A model generated the notes under the pieces. The model saw nothing but the letters and a program-made list of their open reading frames with translations, did no database searches and had not been told where the DNA came from. Shown here in pieces: positions 45,348-56,400 of a DNA stretch of 64,000 bases (positions within the stretch are counted from its first letter, which is position 1; the number at the start of each line of letters is the position of its first letter). The stretch comes from Siderastrea siderea (taxonomy: Eukaryota > Cnidaria > Anthozoa > Scleractinia > Rhizangiidae): assembly GCA_964030785.1 (NCBI GenBank), contig OZ034968.1, positions 32,015,186 through 32,079,185 of the forward strand. Reading direction: 5' to 3'. The translations under genes and the position numbers were made by a program.

Positions 45348-45827
45348 GTGCTGAAAGAAAATAGGGTGATCAAGTGTACAGTGGGAAAAACAGGAGCAGT
45401 AAAGGCATGCCACCTAACATTACCACCCCTACAGAAAATCAGCAGAATTATTAAGGCAAAATATAACAGAGCTAAAAGGGTCGTCGCTATGCAACGGGAA
45501 AAGAGAAAATCATTTTACCTAAGGACCAGTGGGCGGTACCGGAATCGACCAAATTTTAATCGACCCAAGAAGTCAGGATTGGTATTCCTGGCCCAGTCGC
45601 CATCTTACTGCTTCCGTCAAGACGAGTATAAGGTTCCAGGAACACGCGGGCGACAGTGCCAAAGAAATACTAACAAGGAAGACGATTGCGTTTTTATGTG
45701 TTGCGGTCGCGGATACAGCAGAGAAGTATCGCTTAAGAAGAGATTCTGTCATTGTAAAAAAGGACCTAATGAGCCATGCAGCTGCAAAGTATGCACAGAC
45801 GTGGTTATAGAGAACACGTGTCTGTAA
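45348..45827 (+). CDS. Wnt-family gene, terminal exon, lacks the lipidated serine
   Basis: Begins after the acceptor TTTCTTTGTCAG with V183 of the four-exon model; stop TAA at 45,825. The model totals 341 residues, slightly short for a Wnt (usually 350-400). The region that in other Wnts reads CKCHG(V/L)SGSC-VKTCW is IKCTVGKTGAVKAC-H here. The serine that Porcupine palmitoleoylates aligns with G195, two cysteines are gone, and the Trp is His. The rest of the C-terminus is Wnt-like: SPSYCFRQDEY, GTRGRQCQRN, DDCVFMCCGRGYSRE and a closing Cys-rich run (CHCKKG, CSCKVCTD, NTCL). It is thus a secreted Wnt-related ligand whose lipid hairpin is altered, as in Drosophila WntD. Subfamily not assignable by eye. 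Confidence 0.88.
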   Translation: MLKENRVIKCTVGKTGAVKACHLTLPPLQKISRIIKAKYNRAKRVVAMQREKRKSFYLRTSGRYRNRPNFNRPKKSGLVFLAQSPSYCFRQDEYKVPGTRGRQCQRNTNKEDDCVFMCCGRGYSREVSLKKRFCHCKKGPNEPCSCKVCTDVVIENTCL

Positions 45828-46401
45828 TGACGAGATCGAGAAGTTGCTTTCTTTCCAAGTTTCTTTCATCACCTGTTTTCGTCTTTGTGTCAAAGACAGT
45901 AAAACCAGGTAAAGAAAAACTAGTGCTCTACTGATTAAATCTCGTTTTAGGCCATGAGCTATGGGATAGCTACTCTTACTAAAAAGCTAACCAACTTAGA
46001 GCGTTTTGTTGCTAAAGAGGCTTATCGTGACAATTGAAATCTTGTCGATGACCCACTAAAGCAAAAATAACTAATAAACAACTAAGAAATTAAGTTAAAC
46101 AACTAAATAGGCCTACTTAAACGCCTCAAGTTTCAATATAAAGTACTTACTTACCTGAGGAGTCCTCAGACTTCAGAGATGACTTGTTTTGAATACCAGA
46201 GATCACGAAATTAAGGCTGGACTACGTCAATGTAAGTAATGACTGCATGCATCTGTTCCATAGCTCATGGTTTGGCATATTTGAAATTTTATTTTGTGAT
46301 CATATATGTCAAAGTACTTGAAGAATTTTAAGGACAGGTGCAAAAACGCCCAGGGTTAAGATGTTTCATGTTTCTTCAAGTAGTTTTTTAAGTCTAGCCT
46401 A
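45828..46401. other. 3' flank of the Wnt gene
   Basis: Contains AATAAAC near 46,072, a possible polyadenylation signal. No gene supported. Confidence 0.4.
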
Positions 46402-46990
46402 GATTGAATGAAGATTGCGAAGTGTCCATCGCTGTCAATGGCCTATCATGTTATAGCTTTTTCTTATTCGAGCGAGGAAAGGTCCTAGAATACTGAATGA
46501 GGAGAAACTCGAAATCAGTTTCAAGGACTGATTTCTAAATAAGGACTCTGATTAATACTAGTGTTTATTCACATCTGTTTAGATACAGGCAGTTGTACCT
46601 GTTTGAACAGACGCTGTGGACACATTAGCCAATGTAAACACTCAACGTCTTGTTGATTACAAGCAACTGATATTAAATAGAACCGACATGTCCTCTATAA
46701 CTCAATGCAAAGGATCTGCTTATTGACTATACAAGTGATCCGACGACTGGACAAACGTAACTGGACAGTCATACCGACATGGTATGAGGTCAGCTTCATT
46801 GTTCACGATCAATTGATCATAACAGTACACTCAAAGAAAATAGCGAATTGCAACAGATCAAGCCATGTGAACGGCTTAACCAGGTCACGTGACTACACCT
46901 AAAGCAGCACAGGGGGTTGGACTCGGTTTGTGTACTGCGTCAGTCTATTCCCCCTGCTATTAATTCTAGCGGGGCATTGGATATACTACA
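46402..46990 (+). repeat. Duplicated block X, displaced copy
   Basis: Nearly identical, same orientation, to 56,288-56,880 and 60,142-60,734 inside the GPCR tandem units. Shared landmarks are ATTGAATGAAGATTGCGA, the CAGGCAGTTGTACCTGTTTG palindrome, and TTCACGATCAATTGATCATA. The match ends at CATTTAA, after which block Y begins here, whereas an inverted block follows in the array. Confidence 0.85.
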
Positions 46991-47838
46991 TTTAAGTGGC
47001 ATTCTCGCTAAAAGCGGTCCACTCGATTTCGCAACCAAAAATAGTTTTCCTTTATTTTTTGTTTGTGAAAAGGGTTTGGGACACGTGTATCAAAACCACT
47101 TTATTTATTTTCCAATTCTTTATTTTTGCTTTGCTACAAGCCAAAAACCAATTTTGCCCGCAACGGGGTTTCCGACGGTGATCGAAAGGCTGAAATTTAT
47201 GGATTTTGAGAGGCGCGCCACGGCCAATTAGATGCAGTTTGCTAAATCTTCCTTCGACCTAGTCTCTAAGGTAGATCGACTTAGTTCACAGCACGCCAGG
47301 TAAAGTTAAAGACAACCTACTCTGAAGCCTCTAATGAGATCCCAAAAATGGGCCAAATACAAGAAACAATTTCGCATCGTTTGCGGCCTAAACTTGGATT
47401 AAAAAACAACATCACAGCAAAGTTCTTACCTTATTTAATCAATTTGTAAGCTCAAACGTGCGGGTATCTCCCTGGATCACAAGCGAAAACAGGTTAGAAC
47501 TCCGCCATTGACAGCGTGTTAACATAAATATCGCTGATGTCAAAGGTCACTGACATATTCCTAGAACTTGGCAAAAATACATTTTTCGGGGATGCTAATC
47601 CGTTGCTGTCCACCAAAATGAATGTCTGTAGCTTCCTTTAATGCTCGTACATCCAATGTTAATCCAGAGCAGGATGAAAGTTGCGTTAAGTTGATAAATA
47701 TTCATGGAGGGTGACGCTCAACAACGTAAACAACGTCGGGTATCGTAGTTGATTCAAATTTTCTGCTCCTCAAGGAATACAAAACATTTTCAAGATCCCC
47801 AGAAAAAGAAAAGACGTTATGTAGTTGAACTCTAACAA
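46991..47838 (+). repeat. Duplicated block Y, copy 1
   Basis: Matches 52,105-53,008 in direct orientation, from GGCATTCTCG to GTTGAACTCTAAC with small indels. It contains a short open frame of about 100 codons that is not conserved as protein in copy 2. No function recognised. Confidence 0.85.
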
Positions 47839-48897
47839 TGAATTTAGACTGTTCAACACCTCCTGCAACTTGGACGCGATCGAGGCAGAAAAATATAACT
47901 TGAAAAGTTGCAATGAAAATCGTGTTAGTAGTCCAGACTCACCTGCCGCCAGAAGGTGAAATGAAATTATTTTCGACTAAGTCGCCTGAGTTTCCGTTAT
48001 AGCCTTGGTTCTAGTCGTTCGGAAATGGACTGTAGGAATCTTCTTTTGAGTAGAAATTGTGAAGTTCGCAGTAGTTAGAATAACTGATCTCAGAAGACTT
48101 GGGACGACCCTGACAAGATTCTTGGAGTTTACTTACGTCACAATTTGTCACACAATCTTATCAACGTCGCGCGACTAACTTAGTAGCAGGCGAAAACAGA
48201 AATTAAAAAAATCCTTTGCGCCTTAGGCGCTGTGCACTTTATGATAATTTATGGAAAGTGGTTAACAGTTTTCATCTGGCAAGTGTGATAAAAGAAGTGC
48301 GAGCATTAGCGCTCACCAAAAATATATAGAGGATTTTACGCGGCGGCGCGAAGATAGGTTTTTTTTTTTCGAGTGGTAAAATATTGTCTATTGTCCGCTT
48401 TGGGCAGCACGACAAGACAGCAACATCAGAAGGTTTGTATGAAAGACGTGACTGGCACTAGAATCCAAGCTATCAGCAGTGACGTTTTATACAGGGAGGC
48501 TCTGCCCCTAGGCTCAAACCCTTACCCTTTAATATACCGGTTTTTTTTTCACCCAAATGGCACCCCTTTCATAACCTAGAGCGAGAATGTAGCCCTTTTT
48601 GATACACTTGTTTATGCCTCAAGGATAAGCTAAAACGCTAGAATAACCTATTGTCGCGACGTTTGTATCTGGGCTTTCAGTCGCCCTGGGTCGGTTCGGC
48701 TAAAGGCCCTCCGCAACTTTCGTGTGTTTCGCGTTGTTATTTTTGCCAGAATTTGGCACCCATTTATATACTTAACTTTAGCTGCTGTCTCTTTTACTTA
48801 GCAGCGCACTTTGGTGATCCTTAACATACTTAATATACTAAGATAACGATTTTTCCAACCTTTCACTATGGTGCAGGCTCAAGAAAGTCACTTCCAC

Positions 48898-48932
48898 CAT
48901 AGGAAGTGCCCCCCCCGCCCCCGGGGGGGGGA
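48898..48932. repeat. C-run/G-run inverted tract
   Basis: A run of cytosines interrupted by one G is directly followed by about ten guanines. It can fold into a GC hairpin and is a likely site of sequencing or replication slippage. Confidence 0.8.
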
Positions 48933-49229
48933 CAGGGCAACAGAATTGAAAAGTGTTCATGAAGTAACAAAAGAATTGTGCGACATGGGGAGGGCACTTC
49001 AGAAACCAAGAGGGGGAGGATCGAGTTTTTTGGACTGAGAGGGTAAAAGAGTACCCCAGAACGCGATTTGATATTGGCGAGGAAAGACTGCGAAAAGCTG
49101 ATTTAGTACAGGTGGCAGCGGACATGACAATGGCCAGAGAAACAGTTGGAGGGAGAAGATTTAAGAGAACTGAATGAATTACCAAGGTTCAGGTGTAACT
49201 AACGAGTTTTTTTTTTAAGATTGGCATCA

Positions 49230-49538
49230 AGCAGAGGACTATGAGTATTATTACATAAATTTGATAAAAATGATGAAAGCCTCATGGAAGATGGATTGAA
49301 TTACCTAGATGAGAAGGAAAGGCAGAATACTATAGATGAGGTTGTAAGTCGCCAGCTGGGACGCAGTCACCCAATAACTTTTGATGGATATGACGTGTGC
49401 GAGCAAGTCAGGCTCAACACGTTACCTAAATTCAACGTCACCATGATTAAGGCCCTGAGTTCGCATTTTGAACTTCCCCATAAAACCAAGGAAGTGAAGG
49501 CCTCTTTATTAAGTAAGCCAAGAAACATGGTAGAATAA
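49230..49538 (+). pseudogene. Coding remnant with SAP-like C-terminus
   Basis: The frame is open upstream of the ATG at 49,284 (HKFDKNDESLMEDGLNYLDE) and follows an acceptor-like GGCATCAAGCAG at about 49,231. The end, NTLPKFNVTMIKALSSHFEL then PHKTKEVKASLLSK, has the two-helix SAP pattern (leucine-rich helix, short turn, Lys-rich second helix), which binds DNA in known proteins. No upstream coding exon was found, so this is either the last exon of a damaged gene or a captured fragment. It lies inside the long-TIR element, like the SAP-like remnant at 16,857. Confidence 0.45.
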
Positions 49539-50108
49539 TGTTCTTATTTTAAGTAGAGAACTGTCTGCAGTGTAAATGAGTTTGGAAGTTAAGTAATTTC
49601 TGACACTGAGGCCTTGAACTACAGAACCTATAGAAATCTACCCTGATCAGCATCAGATCCTTCGTGTTGAAGTACGCTTCTTCACGACCATAGAAAGCAT
49701 GCTATGCCGACAGCCTACTGCACTAACGAAACCTTGCTAAAAACTTTGTAATGTAGATGTCGGGAAAGGCCTTTGTTAAGGGTCTCCATTGTCAGTGTAG
49801 AGTTATTCCGTTCCATAAATTTAACTCGCATGCGCTTATAGATATCTACAATGTTTCGCACATTATATTCTATCTGCGGTACTTTTCAGGTTAGAAAAAA
49901 TTTCATTGCGTTTACTAGAAAACGCACTCTGGTCAAACTTGTCAAAAAAGCGCCTCGCTTTTCATTTATTGTCATTTCAGGATTGAATAAATTCTAAGCG
50001 ATACCTATGCAATTGTTGGCTCGCAGTCGTTGATTTCTTTTCTACGGCTGGTTTTGTTTCGCGGCCACCTACAATCTTCAAAATGATTTATTTATTACTA
50101 TAAAATAA

Positions 50109-50109
50109 C

Positions 50110-50148
<39 letters not shown>
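50109..50148. repeat. (AAT)n microsatellite
   Basis: About 13 tandem AAT units followed by degenerate AATATT repeats to about 50,177. Confidence 0.92.
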
Positions 50149-50149
<1 letters not shown>

Positions 50150-51094
50150 TTTAATAATATTAATAATATTTATTTAATGATGGATTTATTTTACGTAACT
50201 ACTCGTAAGTGTAGAAACGTTTTCTCTCTCAATTGCTTTTAAGAACAACTCACGTTTCCTACTATATTTGAAACGGTTTTAATTCATATTTGACCTTGTA
50301 CCATGCGTTTTGACGTATTCCTCTTTATGACACAGGCAGGAGTGTTTTAGTGGAAAATAGTTCACACGAAACTACATCCGGGACTCGCATGGCGTATTTT
50401 CCATATCCTCACTGGTGAGGGTATTGATGACGTCATTTTCCGCTCTTCCACCGTTGTTTGTGCAAAAATACTCTTGTCTATATAATAAAAAAGAAATTAC
50501 GCGGTGGCTTGAATATATGAATTTCACTTTCTTGTGGTACGAGACAACATTTTACCACTCGATAACAAATGATTCTTATCCTCGCACCGCCGTGTAATAT
50601 CCTCTATATATTTTGGGTGAACGCCAGTGCGTCCCTTCACGCTCGCACTGTTCACACTTGCCAGATGAAAACTGTTAACCACTTTCCATAAATTATCATA
50701 AAGTGCCCAACGCCTAAAGCGCGAGGGATTCTAAGGTAGTCGCGCGACGTTGATAAGATTGTGTGACAAATTTTGACGTAAGTAAACTCCAAGAATCTTG
50801 TTAGGGTCGACCCAAGTCTTCTGAGATCAGTAATTCTAACTACTGCAAACTTTAAAATTTCTACTCAAAAGAAGATTTCTACAGTCCATTACCGAACGAC
50901 TAGAACCAAGGCTATAACGGAAACTCAGGCGACTTAGTCGAAAATAATTTCATTTCATCTTCTGGCGGCAGGTGAGTCTGGACTACTAACACGATTTTCG
51001 TTGCAACTTTTCAAATTATATTTTCCTGCCTCGATTGCGTCCAAGTTGCGGGAGGTGTTGAACAGTCTAAATTCACGGGAGAGTTGAAAACACT

Positions 51095-51195
51095 GACCCC
51101 CCGGTCCGCGGACTACCCACTGACCCCGACTCCGCGGACTACCCTATGGACTACTCCGCGGACTACCCTATGGACTACCCCTACGGACTACCCTC
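51095..51195. repeat. Short tandem repeat of CGGACTACCC
   Basis: Units of the type CGCGGACTACCCTATGGACT recur several times. A related shorter array lies at 53,010-53,095 at the end of block Y copy 2, linking the two loci. Confidence 0.8.
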
Positions 51196-51386
51196 AATAA
51201 TCGACCAAATTTACTTTTACCTACCTGCGCTACCTACGCGATCGTGAACAGCCACCATCTTGCTTTTGCCCGTTTCCTTATTGCAACCTAACTTCGCGCC
51301 CAGTACTTCTCGATCCTCCACCTAGGAGACTTCTCGGCGAGTTGTATTCAAAAATGGCGACTTCCAAAATTGGCTCCGTCTCCTGG

Positions 51387-51475
51387 CATGGTAGTCTCCT
51401 ACGCAGCCGTTTTTAATGGCGTCACGCAACGCTCCCCCGCCACTAAAAACGGCTGTGTAGGAGACTACTGCCGTG
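51387..51475. mobile_element. Short fold-back MITE
   Basis: GGTAGTCTCCTACGCAGCCG on the left is complementary to CGGCTGTGTAGGAGACTACTG on the right, with a GC-rich centre (CACGCAACGCTCCCCCGCC). Non-coding. Confidence 0.75.
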
Positions 51476-51682
51476 GGTGTTGGGTTATAAATTTTTAAGA
51501 TGGACATCGATTGACTGATTTTATGAAATATGAGCTGTCATCGGCTGGCACGTATTGCACGAGGGACTGATGATATCGCTGATGTCATCCATCATGCAGG
51601 TGAGAACTATATACAAGCGCAAGACCCACGGGTCAATCTTAAACACTATTTTATTATCGTTTTGTTTTAAAGGTATAAGACA

Positions 51683-52104
51683 TCAATTATTCATGAAAAA
51701 GATATAATTTACTGTTATCGTAACACGTATACTGGTAAGGCCTCATATCATTGCCTTAAGTTGGTTTCTGAGTCCTTTTCTTTAACGACTTGTATGTTAA
51801 CAAATCACATGTTAACTCCATCAACTTTATGAACTTCATCTTGATTCAGTAGTCTTTATACTACCTTTAAACAAAGTATGAATAATCTGTACTTATGTAT
51901 TGTAAATGTAGTATTAATAATCTGCAGTTATACATAACAGAACTTCAAATTATCCTGATTTTTTTTAATGCAACAGAGTTATCCGTTTTTGTTATCATGG
52001 CTCAGTCAATTCAACTATATCTGCATTTCCCTTGAGCATTAAACTTCCGTAGGTAATACCAATGCTTGTTAGTCAAGCTGTAATCAACCTTAAATTTTAA
52101 CTGG
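51683..52104 (-). repeat. Duplicated block Z, inverted relative to the GPCR array
   Basis: This is the reverse complement of about 56,880-57,300 and 60,734-61,154. Landmarks here are AGTTATACATAACAGAACTT and CCTTGAGCATTAAACTTCCG. It is followed directly by block Y, whereas in the array it is joined to block X. Confidence 0.85.
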
Positions 52105-53008
52105 CATTCTCGTTAAAAGCGGTCCACTCGATTTCGCAACCAAAAATAATTTTCCTTTATTTTTTGTTTGTGAAAAGGGCTTGGTACACATGTATCAAAA
52201 CCACTTTATTTATTTTCCAATACTTTATTTTTGCTTTGCTACAAGCCAAAAACCAATTTTACCCGCAACGGGGTTTCCGGCGGTGATCGAAAGGCTGAAA
52301 TTTATGGATTTTGAGAGGCGCGTACGGCCAATTAGATGCAGTTTGCGAAATTTTGCTTCGACCTAGTATCTAAGGTAGATCGAGTTAGTTCACAGACAAA
52401 ATGTGGAAAAAGGTGATAAATTTTTGAACACGCCAGGTAAAGTTAAAGACAACCTACTCTGAAGCCTCTAATGAGATCCCAAAAATGGGCCAAATACAAG
52501 AAACAATTTCGCATCGTTTGCGGCCTAAATTGGATTTAAAAAACAACATCACAGCAAAGTTCTTACCTTATTTAATCAATTTGTAAGCTCAAACGTGCGG
52601 GTATCTCCCTGGATCACAAGGGAAAACAGGTTAGAACTCCGCCATTGACAGCGTGTTAACATAAATATCTCTCGTGTCAAGGGTCACTGACATATTCCTA
52701 GAACTTGGCAAAAATACATTTTTCGGGGATGCTAATCCGTTGCTGCCCGTAAAAATAAATGTCTATAGCTTCCTTTAATGCTCGTACATCCAATATTAAT
52801 CCAGAACAGGATGAAAGTTGCGTTAAGTTGATAAATATTCATGGCCGGTAACGCTCGACAAAGTAAACAACGTCGGGCATCGTAGTTGATTACGGGAATA
52901 CAAGGAATACAAGGCTCCTCAAGGCTCCTCAAGGAATACAAAACATTTTCAAGATCCCTAGAAAAAGAAGAGACGTTATGTAGTTGAACTCTAACAGTGA
53001 ATTTAGGG
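52105..53008 (+). repeat. Duplicated block Y, copy 2
   Basis: Second copy of 46,991-47,838. It differs by an added ~25-base segment near 52,395-52,425, a small CAAGGCTCCT duplication near 52,910, and absence of the long-TIR element. Confidence 0.85.
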
Positions 53009-53455
53009 GACGGACTACCCACTGACCCCGACTCTGCGGACTACCCAACGGACTAGTCCGTGGACTACCCTACGGACTACCCCTGCGGACTACCCTAAAT
53101 AATCAACCAAATTTACTTTTACGGGGGAAAGAGATACAACAAACCTACCTGCGCTACCTACGCGGTCATAAACAGCAGCCATCTTGCTATTCACCCGTTT
53201 CCTCGACCCAGTCTTTTTTCAGTCTCGGCCCATTCTTCAACACGCCGGTGGATGTTCGGTAAGCGTTAGGTGAATATTAATCGTTTTAATATTTTTCAAA
53301 TGTTTGCCGTCGACATTACCATTTGCTGGAAAGCAGTTCTTTTAAACCTTCCTTACTGATAACACGAGTAAGTGTTAGCTGGCATGTATACCAGATAACA
53401 GTTCGAGGCTATAAGTAACATCTTGCACTGTAAGTTTCATTCCACATTAAATGTC
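53009..53455. other. Spacer between block Y and the GPCR array
   Basis: Contains the GGACTACCC repeat (to about 53,095). No gene supported. Confidence 0.4.
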
Positions 53456-56400
53456 TTTAAGTTCCTTGAGTTAACTGTCTTTGCAGATACAACAACAAAT
53501 AGAACTCAGTTCTCGTTTAATGTCCTTTTTCAGTAAAGCATAAACAAGTGGATTAATAGCAGAATTCACGAAAATCATCAAATCAGATATCCTGAAAAGG
53601 CCATCATTTATAACACACAACTCTAATTTGTTGCAAAAGGAAATAACGGTGTCAAAGGACCAACACAAAACAAAAAGACCGATAACACATCCTAACACCG
53701 CAATACTGGAACCCTCCGATCTTCTTTCCCCTGTGCTTAGCTGTGAAGCATTAGAAATTCTTTTGCCTGTTGTTGTTGGTATTTCTAAAGCACTATTTCG
53801 CTCACCAACGTCAGTGTTTGCGCTGTTGTACTCAAGCTGTGTTCTTTGTGTCGCTACCTGTCGTGCATGTCTTCTTGCAGTGCAAAAGATGTGAGCGTAC
53901 ATGGTTGGCATGACAACAGTGGGGACGACTTCGAACGCAGTAATAACAATAAAAGCGTGAACTTTTGTTGCCACGTCCCTGATATCCTCAGAGGGTGAAA
54001 ACATCCAGAAAAGGGGAGAGAAGGACAACAATCCTGGTAATACCCAAGATAACAATATAGCACAAAATATTCGCCTGGATGTCGCATGAGATGGATAACG
54101 AAGCGGATATACAATCGATATATAACGGTCTATTGTCATCACAAATAAACTTGCTATTGAGACTAACGTGAACAGGTTAAAAAACATGTTAAACGTAGTA
54201 ATATTACAGCCAGACCAGTAGTGGCAAATGATGAAAAACATTGGAAGAAATAAGCCAACAAAAAAATCCGCCAACGCAAGAGATACTACAAAGTAGTTAG
54301 TAACCACATGAAGTCGCCTTTTGGTGCAAATGAGATGGATTACCATCCCATTTCCCGTTACAGCAACGAATGCTATGAACGATGCGAGGATGATGTAATA
54401 CAGAGGAAGCGGCGGGCCTGAGATACCATTCGCTGTTGGCGAGACGAATTCAGTCTGAGTCTTGTTTTCCGCCATTAGAGACGACGCAAAAAGTTGTTAG
54501 TACTGGCGCAAAACACTGTTAGTTCTGTATTTGTAGACCACTTGATCTTTTTATCAGTTCATCTTCAATTTTAGCAAAGAACACGCAAAATAAAAAAGCA
54601 AAAAACTTTACGAATAGGCCTCAGTGTATGAAACCATATTAGCAATCCTCTCTAGAGTATAGCACTTTGGTTCCTTTTTTTTCTATTTCGTGGTCAATCC
54701 TTGGTAAGACAGCCTGCCGTTGTGATCGATCGATAAGAAGGAATCTTTCACCTACTATTTTCGTTAGCACTTTGAATTTGCACTTTTTATCACCTGCCCA
54801 ATAGCCATTATCATCCACCCTCTTTTACATGGTAATCACACTTCGATCATGACTAAGTTTGTAGAACTTTGAACCCATTCATCGTATTGTAATTAAAATT
54901 TAGTAATGTTGTGTGCACATAAAAAGTGTACACGTTTGACATAGAAAAAGAATTCGTTGATGCACCTTTTGTTTGAAATAGAAAACGAAATATTAAAAAT
55001 TCTGTTCTTTAAACACTTCAACACTTTAGCAGTTGACCTTTTTTCTTGAAAGACAGTTTTTTGAAAATTGTTAATATATTTCCCTATAAATTGACTTATT
55101 ATGTTAAATATCTTGTAAAAATTCAATTACTTCTTGTTATGTTATTTCAATGCCGCGATGTGTTAAATCTTTTTGAATGTGTTAGACAGTGTAGTTTAAA
55201 ACTATGGAAACCTCTTTCAATTTGAAGAGAATTTGGCGAACTTATTTTACGAGTGATAAAAAACAACGTTCCCTGCAAAATACAACTAACAAAAGCAAAC
55301 ATCAGGCTTTATCTCTTAGTTAAAACGTTTCAGCACTTTCCTTTTTCTCGTACAGCATTTTAAATTTATTCTTTCGGTTAATTAATTCTATACAGCTGTA
55401 CGAGCGCTAAGACCTCTACCGATACCACAATCTACAACAGATGAACAAAAGCAAACATCAGGCTTTATCTCTTAGTTAAAACGTTTCAGCACTTTCCTTT
55501 TTCTCGTTCAGCATTTTAAATTTGTTCTTTTGGTTAATTAATTCTATATAGCTGTACGAGCGCTAAGACCTCTACCAACGCTAAGCGATAATTAGGTGAG
55601 ACAGGTGTATTTCACTTGAGAAAAAGAAGTCAAACAAAACAAAAGAAAAACAGGCGACGAACTAAAATTGCATTTCAAGAAAAGAAGGTAACATTAGTGC
55701 TTCCTTTGATAAGATGCCTCATTCATCCGATACCGCTATCTACAACTGTGTGAATTTTTGAATTGTTGTGAAAATTTAGTTCTTTTGCAGTCCGTATCTC
55801 TACGTTTGTCACTATGCACTATTAATGAAGTTGGGGACTCATCAAAGAACTGCCGACATGATAGCCCCGAATCCTAACAGCTTGTTTGTATCGTCTTTCG
55901 ATTAACTTCGGTTTTTGGCCTGTTTAGACAAAAAAATACGTAAGGAAATCCCCATTACTAGAAAAAGTAGAAAAAAGCACTAACTATAAGTAGAAAAAAG
56001 CACTGACCAGAATTTGTCGACACTCACTATGTAGCGGCCAGTTTTTATTAACGCTTAAAAGCGTTAACATGGCATTGGGATGATAAATATCCGCTGATAA
56101 AAATTCAATTAAAGAGAAGTTTGTCTTAGAGCAACAGTCACTTATCGTTACGATTCTTACTGTTACTATTTCATTTGCAAAGCCACTGGGAGCAAAACTC
56201 TTAGAAAGGGAAATGAATCATGTTTGGAAGTTCCAGCATAACAATAAAAAAAAACATTTATCTAGCACAATTTCATACAAAAACAGATTGAATGAAGATT
56301 GCGAGGTGTCCATCGCTGTCAATGGCCTGTCATGTTATAGCTTTTTGTTATTCGAGCGAGGAAAGGTCCTAGAATACTGAATGCAGAGAAACTCGAAATC

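Larger units (their letters stand above)
47847..51067. mobile_element. 3.2-kb element with ~0.55-kb terminal inverted repeats
   Basis: Left arm about 47,847-48,395 and right arm about 50,542-51,067 are inverted copies with substitutions. Ends read GACTGTTCAACACC and GGTGTTGAACAGTC, flanked by TA on both sides, consistent with a TA target duplication. The interior holds a SAP-like coding remnant (49,230-49,538) and an (AAT)n microsatellite. In block Y copy 2 the sequence runs from GTGAATTTA directly into GGACTACC repeats without this element, supporting insertion into copy 1. No intact transposase seen. Confidence 0.75.

Noticed and set aside
45529..45893. Additional open frames overlapping the last Wnt exon on both strands
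   Set aside because: Shadows of the Wnt coding frame, which has splice sites and family motifs.
53628..53894. Plus-strand 88-codon frame inside GPCR 5
   Set aside because: Antisense shadow of the receptor coding sequence, repeated in copies B and C for the same reason.
54893..55126. 77-codon frame upstream of each array GPCR (also at 58,747 and 62,601)
   Set aside because: Conserved only because the whole unit is duplicated; extremely AT-rich with no domain or start context.
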